Origin: an uncultured Dermabacter sp.
GTDB taxonomy: Bacteria > Actinomycetota > Actinomycetes > Actinomycetales > Dermabacteraceae
Direction: 5' to 3'
Assembly: GCA_947252755.1 (NCBI GenBank)
Contig: CAMXWV010000002.1
Location: 124,001-188,000, forward strand
Length of the DNA: 64,000 nt
Made by a program: the position numbers and the translations under genes. This document shows positions 58,152 to 64,000 of the stretch, one piece after another; the stretch's first letter is position 1; each line of letters starts with the position of its first letter. Below the pieces are notes generated by a model. It was not told where the DNA came from. It did not search any database and saw nothing but the letters and a program-made list of their open reading frames with translations.

Positions 58152-58829
58152 ATGCGATCCACCCTGTTCGATGCCGCCAATCATGAGATCCAAACACAGG
58201 AGCGCTGGGCGCTGCAGTCCAAGAAGATGCTGCGCTGCTCGCTGAACCCGGAGTCCCCGGAGATCATCGCCGCTGCCGGCGCGATGGTTGCCTACCAGGG
58301 CGCAATGGATTTCTCCTATCAGGGCTCCGGCGGCGGCATGCGCATGCTGAAGAAGATGACCACCGGCGAAGGCGGCAACCTGCAGCGGGTGCGCGGCCAC
58401 GGCGAGGTGTTCTTCGCTAAGCACGCAAATGAGCTGTTCCTGCTGCAGCTGGAGGGCGATGCAATCACCCTCAACACCCGGAACCTGCTCGCGTTCGACT
58501 CCTCCGTCCAGTGGGACATCCGTTCACTCGGCGGCGCAGGCATGCTCGCCGGCGGCCTGTTCAACCTGCTGCTGCAGGGCCACGGCATGGTGGCGGTTGC
58601 GTCGGACGGCCCGCCGATGCTGCTGGACTGCTCCCAGCAGCCCACCTATGTGGACCCGCAGGCCGCTGTGTGCTGGTCCGCGAATCTTCAGCCCACTCTG
58701 AAGAATGATTTCAAGCTCGGCTCCCTGATCGGCCGCGGCTCCGGTGAAGCATTCCAGCTCGCCTTCCACGGTCCCGGCTTCGTGGTGGTGCAGCCGTCTG
58801 AAGGGCCGGTGGTGGCACCAGCGGGCTGA
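58152..58829 (+). CDS. AIM24 family protein
   Basis: A 225-residue beta-rich protein of the AIM24/TRAP-like family. The recognisable segments are LNPESPEIIAAAGAMVAYQGAMDF near the start, the GNLQRVRGHGEVFFA middle, and ITLNTRNLLAFDSSVQWDI. AIM24 proteins form trimeric beta-barrels; their bacterial function is unknown. GAGGAG precedes ATG 58152. It stands alone after copA, and no neighbour suggests a pathway. Confidence 0.88.
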   Translation: MRSTLFDAANHEIQTQERWALQSKKMLRCSLNPESPEIIAAAGAMVAYQGAMDFSYQGSGGGMRMLKKMTTGEGGNLQRVRGHGEVFFAKHANELFLLQLEGDAITLNTRNLLAFDSSVQWDIRSLGGAGMLAGGLFNLLLQGHGMVAVASDGPPMLLDCSQQPTYVDPQAAVCWSANLQPTLKNDFKLGSLIGRGSGEAFQLAFHGPGFVVVQPSEGPVVAPAG

Positions 58830-58889
58830 GCCCGCGGCGGGCTGTGAACATTGTGGGGAGTTCGCTGTGAGGTGCAGCGAAGGCCGTTG

Positions 58890-58959
58890 GGTCCAGCGAG
58901 CAGGAGCGATATCGTTAATGCAACACAGAACGTGCATTAACAGGCGGGCTCGCTGGACC
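58890..58959. repeat. Nested inverted repeat with AT-rich core
   Basis: The outer arms GGTCCAGCGAGC (58890-58901) and GCTCGCTGGACC (58948-58959) are perfect 12-bp complements. The inner arms GTTAATGCA (58914-58922) and TGCATTAAC (58933-58941) are perfect 9-bp complements with a 10-base loop. The left connecting strand is 12 bases, the right 6. The core is AT-rich, unlike its surroundings. It lies between the AIM24 gene and fprA. Confidence 0.9.
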
Positions 58960-59065
58960 GCCCCACATCTCCCGGCCAGCTGACCCGCCGGACCCGGATC
59001 GTGGGGGTTGCGGCTGGAACTGCTGCCTGCGAGCTCTGACCCGCCCCTGACTCACAAGGACTTTC

Positions 59066-60541
59066 GTGACCGAGACCTTCACCTCGACTCCGTTCCGCCT
59101 CGCCGTGGTCGGCGCCGGTCCTGCCGGCGTGTACGCCGCGGAGACCCTGCTGCGCCATGAGGCCGTCACCTCCGGCCGCCTGGCCGTGGAAATTGACCTC
59201 TTCGACGCGCTCCCCGCGCCGTTCGGCCTGATCCGCTACGGCGTAGCGCCCGACCACCCGCGCATCAAGGGCATCATCCGTGCTCTGCACCGCATTCTGG
59301 GCCGCGGGGACATGCGATTCTTCGGCAACGTCACCTTCGGCCGGGATGTGACCCTTGAGGATCTGCAGCAGCGCTACGACGGGATCGTGTTCTCCACCGG
59401 TGCGCTCAAGGACGCTGACCTGCCGATCGAAGGCATTGACCTGGAGGGGTCGCTCGGCGCTGCGGACTTCGTGGCCTGGTATGACGGCAACCCGGACTAC
59501 CCGCGCACCTGGGATCTGTCCGCTGAGTCTGTGGCGGTGATCGGCAACGGCAACGTGGCGCTCGATGTGGCGCGCATGCTGTCCAAGAGCGCCGATGAGC
59601 TGCTCGCCACCGAAATCCCCTCGAACGTGTATGACGGCCTGAAGGCTTCGGCGGTGACGGACGTGCACGTGTTCGGCCGTCGCGGTCCGGCACAGACGAA
59701 GTTCTCCCCTCTGGAGGCGCGCGAACTCGCCCACCCGAAGGGCGTGCAGGTGGTGCTGGATCAGCGGGACTTCGACCAGATCACGGACGCTGAATGGGCG
59801 CTGATCCGCGCGGATAAGCGCACCGACCAGATCGTGCAGACCTTCGAAGGCTGGCTTGCGGAGCAGAACCGTCGCACAGCCGAAGGTGAGGAGCCGACCG
59901 ACGCGCACGGCAATCCGGTGACACGCCGCCTTCACCTGCACTTCTGGCACCGTCCCGTGGAGGTGCTCGCTGATGAGAGCGGCCAGCACGTGGCCGGGAT
60001 GCGGTTCGAGCGCACCCGGTTCGATGATCATGAGCAGCTGGTGGGCACCGGTGAGTACGTGGATTACAGCCTGGGCCAGGTGTATCGGGCAGTGGGCTAC
60101 CACGGCTCGGAGCTGACCGGGGTGCCCTATGACGCTGAGCGCGGAGTCATCCATAACAATGGCGGCCGCGTCACCGAGTCGGACGGCACTGTGCAGCCGG
60201 GTCTGTTCACGAACGGATGGATCAAACGCGGACCCGTCGGCCTGATCGGCGCAACAAAGTCGGATGCGCTGGAGACCGTCACCCACATGGTGGAGGACAT
60301 CAGCAGCGGCGGCCTCACTCCCGCTCCTGATCGGGACGCGGACTCCATTGTGCGCCTGCTCGAGGAGCGCGGCGTGCAGTTCACTGACTGGGACGGCTGG
60401 ATGGCCCTGCACGACTACGAAGTGGCCCAGGGCGCCGCGGCCCAGGATTCCGAGGGGAATCCGCGCCCGTCGATCAAAGTGGTGGAGCGCGAGGACATGG
60501 TGCGCATCTCGCGGGACAAGGACGCACAGTCCGAGCGGTGA
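59066..60541 (+). CDS. fprA: FAD-dependent ferredoxin--NADP+ reductase (FprA / adrenodoxin reductase type)
   Basis: A 491-residue flavoprotein that moves electrons between NADPH and a ferredoxin. The FAD motif is VVGAGPAGVYAAE (residues 14-26), PAPFGLIRYGVAPDHP is diagnostic for the FprA group, the NADPH motif is VIGNGNVALDVARML, and the C-terminal NGWIKRGPVGLIGATKSDA completes the flavin site. It starts at GTG 59066 after AAGGAC. In actinomycetes it supports P450s or other ferredoxin-dependent enzymes; no ferredoxin gene is adjacent here. Confidence 0.94.
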   Translation: MTETFTSTPFRLAVVGAGPAGVYAAETLLRHEAVTSGRLAVEIDLFDALPAPFGLIRYGVAPDHPRIKGIIRALHRILGRGDMRFFGNVTFGRDVTLEDLQQRYDGIVFSTGALKDADLPIEGIDLEGSLGAADFVAWYDGNPDYPRTWDLSAESVAVIGNGNVALDVARMLSKSADELLATEIPSNVYDGLKASAVTDVHVFGRRGPAQTKFSPLEARELAHPKGVQVVLDQRDFDQITDAEWALIRADKRTDQIVQTFEGWLAEQNRRTAEGEEPTDAHGNPVTRRLHLHFWHRPVEVLADESGQHVAGMRFERTRFDDHEQLVGTGEYVDYSLGQVYRAVGYHGSELTGVPYDAERGVIHNNGGRVTESDGTVQPGLFTNGWIKRGPVGLIGATKSDALETVTHMVEDISSGGLTPAPDRDADSIVRLLEERGVQFTDWDGWMALHDYEVAQGAAAQDSEGNPRPSIKVVEREDMVRISRDKDAQSER

Positions 60542-60562
60542 GCGCGTGCGGCGCGCCGCCCC

Positions 60563-61774
60563 TCAGCGGCGGATGGACTCCAGGTAGTCCGCGATGCCCT
60601 CAATCGCGTTGTTGAGGGTGTCCACGTCTGGCAGGGTGACGAGCCGGAAATGGTCCGGCGTGGGGAAGTTGAATCCTGTGCCCTGGGTGATGAGGATCTT
60701 CTTCTGGCGAAGCAGACCGTATGCGAACTGCTCATCATCCTGGATCGGGTACATGTCCGGATCAAGCCGCGGGAACATGTACATCGCCCCCTTTGCCTTG
60801 TTCACGCTCACGCCGGGGATCTGTGAGAGCCCGGCGTAGGCGGCGTCGCGCTGTTCGCCGAGGCGGCCCGTGGGCAGCACCAGGTCATTGATCGTCTGGT
60901 AGCCGCCGAGCGCGGTGGCGATCACGTGCTGCGCGGGCACGTTCGCGCACAGGCGCATGTTCGAGAGGATAGTGAGGCCTTCGATGAAGCTGGTCGCGTC
61001 ATCCTTCGGGCCGTAGAGCATCATCCACCCGGCGCGGAAGCCTGCCACCCGGTAGGCCTTGGACAGCCCGCCGAAGGTGATGGTCAGCAGGTCCGGCGCG
61101 GATGCGGCCATGTGGTGGTGGGTGACGCCGTCGTAGAGGACCTTGTCATAGATCTCGTCTGAAAGGATCAGCAGCCCGTGTTTGCGGGCGATCTGGGCGA
61201 TCTCATCCAGGGTCTGCTTCGAATAGACCGCGCCCGTGGGATTGTTCGGGTTGATCACCACGATCGCCTTGGTGCGGGCAGTGACCTTATCGGCGATGTC
61301 CGTGGTGTCCGGTGCCCAGTCATCGTCTTCGTTGAGCCGGTAATGAACGGCTCTGCCGCCCGCGAGGGTGACGCTCGCGGTCCACAGCGGATAGTCCGGC
61401 ATCGGGATGAGGATCTCATCCCCGTCATCCACCAGCGCCTGCGCCACCAGCTGGATCAGCTCGCTCACGCCGTTGCCCAGGTAGACGTCATCCAGTCCGA
61501 TGTCGGGCAGGTTCCGCGTCTGGTAGTACTGCGCCACTGCCCTGCGGGCGCTTGGGATGCCCTTGGAGTCGGAGTACCCCTGCGCGGTGGGCAGGTGGCG
61601 GATGAAGTCCACCAGGATCTCGTCGGGCGCTTCGAATCCGAACGGGGCGGGGTTGCCGATGTTCAGTTTCAGGATGCGGTGCCCGGCCGCCTCCATCCGC
61701 GCCGCTTCGTCCAGCACGGGGCCGCGCACGTCATAGGACACGTTATGAAGCTTCGAGGACTGCAGGATCGGCAT
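60563..61774 (-). CDS. Alanine/aspartate-type aminotransferase (AlaA/AlaT-like)
   Basis: A 403-residue PLP-dependent fold-type I class I aminotransferase. NIGNPAPFGFEAPDEI, GNGVSELIQLVAQAL, NPNNPTGAVYSKQTL and the Schiff-base lysine region TFGGLSKAYRVAGFRAGW are all complete. Sequence style and length match E. coli AlaA (alanine-synthesising, pyruvate-glutamate) better than AspC. A minus-strand TACACT (61782-61787 on plus) stands seven bases before the ATG. It is convergent with fprA with a 21-base gap. Confidence 0.9.
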   Translation of the reverse strand: MPILQSSKLHNVSYDVRGPVLDEAARMEAAGHRILKLNIGNPAPFGFEAPDEILVDFIRHLPTAQGYSDSKGIPSARRAVAQYYQTRNLPDIGLDDVYLGNGVSELIQLVAQALVDDGDEILIPMPDYPLWTASVTLAGGRAVHYRLNEDDDWAPDTTDIADKVTARTKAIVVINPNNPTGAVYSKQTLDEIAQIARKHGLLILSDEIYDKVLYDGVTHHHMAASAPDLLTITFGGLSKAYRVAGFRAGWMMLYGPKDDATSFIEGLTILSNMRLCANVPAQHVIATALGGYQTINDLVLPTGRLGEQRDAAYAGLSQIPGVSVNKAKGAMYMFPRLDPDMYPIQDDEQFAYGLLRQKKILITQGTGFNFPTPDHFRLVTLPDVDTLNNAIEGIADYLESIRR

Positions 61775-61897
61775 AGGGGCCAGTGTACGGGCAGCGCTCG
61801 ATCACCCAGTGCACGATCACCATTCGATGACAGCAGGGCAGCAGTGGCGATCCGACCGCGAGCGTCCCGTGTTGGCCGCTGGCGCGGGCGGCGGCCT

Positions 61898-62545
61898 TTA
61901 CTCGCGGCGGTAGCGGTCCTGCGGGGCCCCGCCGCTGTCCATCGACGCGCCCACCAGCGGCGCATCTCGGTGCACAGGGCGCCGGAAGAAGCGGGCGTGC
62001 AGGCGACGCACCATGCCGTAGAACTTCCAGGCCGCCCAGACGGCAACGATCACCATGGCCAGCGCCACGATGCCTGCAAGGATCGGGAACACCACGGCAA
62101 CGATGGCAAGCACCAGGGCCAGGGCGTCTTCGCCGAAGGAGACCACCGCGTTCGAAACGGGCTCGGGCGAGGCGTTCACCACGGCGCGACCACCCATTTT
62201 CGCGGCGTGCACACCAAGCGCGGAGAAGCCGCCCACGAACGCGAGCACCAGCGCCTCGGTGGTGCTGGTCTCTCCGCCGAGCAGGAACCCGATCGCAGCG
62301 CCCGCAATCGGACGCACGAAGGTGTGGATCGTGTCCCACAGCGAATCCAGGTATGCGATCTTGTCCGCAGCGAAGTCCACCACCAGCAGAATGCCGGTGA
62401 TCACCAGCACATCTGTGCGGCCCATAACGTCCGGGACCGCGGCAAGATGGGCGAATCGGTCGGCCAGCCCGAGCACGAACAGCATGAGATAGGGCCGGAT
62501 GCCGCTGACAGCACCCGAGCTGAGAGTCATCATCAGAGCGTCCAC
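61898..62545 (-). CDS. DUF4126 family membrane protein
   Basis: A 215-residue membrane protein with about five helices. The opening MDALMMTLSSGAVSGIRPYLMLFVLG and the IAYLDSLWDTIHTFVRPIAGAAIGFL segment are diagnostic of DUF4126. Function unknown; transporter-like topology. The start is a GTG at 62545, chosen because GGGAGG on the minus strand is seven bases away; the frame runs on upstream without such a site. It ends with an Arg/His-rich cytoplasmic tail. Confidence 0.85.
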   Translation of the reverse strand: MDALMMTLSSGAVSGIRPYLMLFVLGLADRFAHLAAVPDVMGRTDVLVITGILLVVDFAADKIAYLDSLWDTIHTFVRPIAGAAIGFLLGGETSTTEALVLAFVGGFSALGVHAAKMGGRAVVNASPEPVSNAVVSFGEDALALVLAIVAVVFPILAGIVALAMVIVAVWAAWKFYGMVRRLHARFFRRPVHRDAPLVGASMDSGGAPQDRYRRE

Positions 62546-62701
62546 GCGGAAGCCTCCCGATCGATCAGGGGCACGGCCCCTTGGCCGCACCGGCGGTCTG
62601 AGCGCCGCCCACGGATCAACGTCCGCTTCACCGAGGCTATTCCACTCCTCGTGCATCGCGCACAGCGAGCGCACGCGTGGGCGCCGGCGTAGGCTGGGGG
62701 C

Positions 62702-63328
62702 ATGGCTCAGTTCCGCAGACCGGCATCTCTGTCCATCGCCCAGCAGGAGCAGATCGAGGGCGGAGTTGATCCCGCCCAGCGCGATCAGCTCGCCTATGAT
62801 TCCGCGGCGGCTCTGCTCGCGCAGACCCGGGCCGGCATCGACGAGGCCACCGTTGAACGCGTGCTCCGGGTTGTGGACGAAGAGGGCCTGGATGACATCG
62901 CGGAGCTGTGGTCTGCGGCGCCTCCCGTGTCCCTGCCGGGAATGCTGTGGCGCATGTATGTGCTGCACACGTGGCTGCATCGGGATACAGATGATGTGAA
63001 GCGCCGCTATGAGCTGGGCAGCCGCACCGCGCCGGGGCTGCGCTACCTTGCGGGGTTCCGCAATCCGCCGAACCTGGAGGATATGCGCGCCACGATGGAT
63101 GAGATCATGCGCGGCGTGTTCACCGGGGATTTGCCGGTGGCGCTGCTGCGCGCGTCGGCTGTGGCAATGCTCGTCTCCTACGGGACGGCGCATGAGGCGG
63201 ATTCCTCTCAGGCTCAGATTCGAGAGGGCCGCGGTGCCGAGCTGACCGAGCAGGCTGACCGGCTGCTGCGCCTGGGAGAGGACCTGGAGGCGTGCTCACA
63301 GGCCGCCACCGCTGGTTCGCTGTTCTGA
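62702..63328 (+). CDS. Conserved hypothetical protein, unknown function
   Basis: A 208-residue, soluble, mostly helical protein. It has no signal peptide, membrane helix or recognised motif. Several segments look like paired helices (ATVERVLRVVDEEGLDDIAELW, LPGMLWRMYVLHTWLHRDTDDVKRRYELG, LEDMRATMDEIMRGVFTGDLPVALLRASAVAMLVSYG). I do not recognise the family. TAGGCT at 62690-62695 lies six bases before the ATG. It stands between DUF4126 (divergent) and the DUF47 gene (same strand, 212 bases away). Confidence 0.7.
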   Translation: MAQFRRPASLSIAQQEQIEGGVDPAQRDQLAYDSAAALLAQTRAGIDEATVERVLRVVDEEGLDDIAELWSAAPPVSLPGMLWRMYVLHTWLHRDTDDVKRRYELGSRTAPGLRYLAGFRNPPNLEDMRATMDEIMRGVFTGDLPVALLRASAVAMLVSYGTAHEADSSQAQIREGRGAELTEQADRLLRLGEDLEACSQAATAGSLF

Positions 63329-63540
63329 CCACTCGCCGACCGACCGTTCGCTGTTCCTGCGGTTGATCGCTCCGGCGGGGCTTTTGCTCAGGCGGATCCT
63401 GCGGTAGCGTAGATGCCGCGCCGGGCCGTGGCAGCCCCGGGCTCCAACCTCAGCCGCTTCGAGCGGCCTTCGCGCCGACAGGCGCTCCCGGTCCGGCGCT
63501 TAAGCTTTCCCGCTGCGGCGGCCCTACCCAGGGAGCGGCT

Positions 63541-64000
63541 GTGCGACTGTTCTCCGTGAAGCACGAGGAATCCGTCTACGACCTGTTCGGCGAGATGTCC
63601 CACACCCTCGTCATCAGCACCGAATCCCTCTCCCGTCTGATGGGCGAAGCTCCCAGTGAACGCGCCGTGCTGGCGAAGCCGATTCACCGGGGCGCAACCG
63701 ACGCTGCCGCGGTCAACCGGCGGATTGCGAACATCCTCGCGATCAGCCTGATCACCCCGTTTGAAGCCGAAGTGCTCCACGCGCTCTCCATGCGCATCGT
63801 GGAGACGATTCGGGAGATCGACCGCACCGCGGATCTCACAGTCCGGCTGAGCCTCGGCTCCCTGCCCGCTCCCCTGCTGGACGTGTGCACTGTGCTGGAG
63901 CGCGCCGCCGCGCTCACCACGGAGGCGATGTGGAGCCTGTCCCATGTCAGCAGGCTCTCGTCGTTCTACGCGGAGATGCGTCGGGTGGACAATCATGCGC
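63541..64000 (+). CDS. DUF47 (PhoU-like) family protein, N-terminal part
   Basis: A GTG at 63541 opens a frame running off the window (153 residues seen). The opening MRLFSVKHEESVYDLFGEMSHTL in outline, VNRRIANILAISLITPFEAEVLHALS and the helical pattern fit DUF47/PhoU-like proteins, which regulate or accompany PitA-type phosphate transporters. A GGGAG site is five bases before the start. The pit gene, if present, should follow just outside the window. The usual acidic metal-binding cluster in the first helices is only partly visible (HRGATDAAAVNRRI). Confidence 0.75.
   Translation, partial: MRLFSVKHEESVYDLFGEMSHTLVISTESLSRLMGEAPSERAVLAKPIHRGATDAAAVNRRIANILAISLITPFEAEVLHALSMRIVETIREIDRTADLTVRLSLGSLPAPLLDVCTVLERAAALTTEAMWSLSHVSRLSSFYAEMRRVDNHA

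Noticed and set aside
63388..63996. Minus-strand frame at the right edge
   Set aside because: The plus-strand frame has a good ribosome site, a GTG start and DUF47 features; the minus frame is its shadow.

Overview
The window is a chromosomal segment of a high-GC Gram-positive bacterium, almost certainly an actinomycete. The support is a strongly GC-rich third codon position, twin-arginine-type lipoproteins, DUF3263, DUF4031 and LytR_C proteins, a bacterial XPB helicase with its associated protein, an FprA-type ferredoxin reductase, CIRCE control of groEL, and many genes whose start codon sits 6-7 bases after a TAnnnT -10 box (leaderless transcription). A Micrococcales member, possibly near Dermabacteraceae, is my guess from gene content; no rRNA or species marker is present. 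No phage, plasmid, transposase, CRISPR array or secondary-metabolite cluster is visible. The sequence reads as a core chromosome with 53 coding sequences (two cut by the window edges) and 2 tRNAs.

Layout. 1-231: start of moeA on the minus strand. 397-3683: sugar ABC importer (binding protein and two permeases, no ATPase). 3791-8818: THUMP-like methyltransferase, msrA, an SDR, mgtE, a lipoprotein. 8854-11594: NitT/TauT-type ABC importer. 11711-18142: an unknown protein, then a pyruvate-node group (PEP synthase regulator, ppsA, poxB). 18587-23881: DUF2079 membrane protein, alpha/beta hydrolase, prolyl oligopeptidase. 23916-27289: thiM-thiE-thiD-tenA operon read leftward behind a TPP riboswitch. 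27375-31547: secreted protein, cardiolipin synthase, YccA-like membrane protein, YggS. tRNA-Leu(UAA) follows. 31811-39341: XPB-associated protein, gnd, membrane protein, XPB helicase, LapA-like protein. 39406-41667: two-component pair. 41650-46934: DUF4031, RNase HI fusion, CDF transporter, luciferase-like oxidoreductase, APC permease. 47112-48978: groEL with two CIRCE operators. 49018-52941: LytR_C protein, DUF3263, ung, orphan DNA methyltransferase, tRNA-Thr, DsbA-like protein. 53132-55297: Ser/Thr kinase. 55333-58028: copper module with a CsoR-type operator, copZ, copA. 58152-64000: AIM24, fprA, aminotransferase, DUF4126, an unknown protein, start of a DUF47 gene.

The most unusual material is non-coding. 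Three copies of a 60-bp near-perfect palindrome (16248-16307, 18348-18407, 51739-51798) lie in three of the longest intergenic regions, each bordered by degenerate GC-rich tandem repeats; two of them flank poxB in the same orientation. A separate nested inverted repeat with an AT-rich core lies at 58890-58959. Short tandem duplications (23-39 bp) also cross gene ends and starts. I found no convincing new multi-gene system. The palindrome family is the best candidate for something undescribed.
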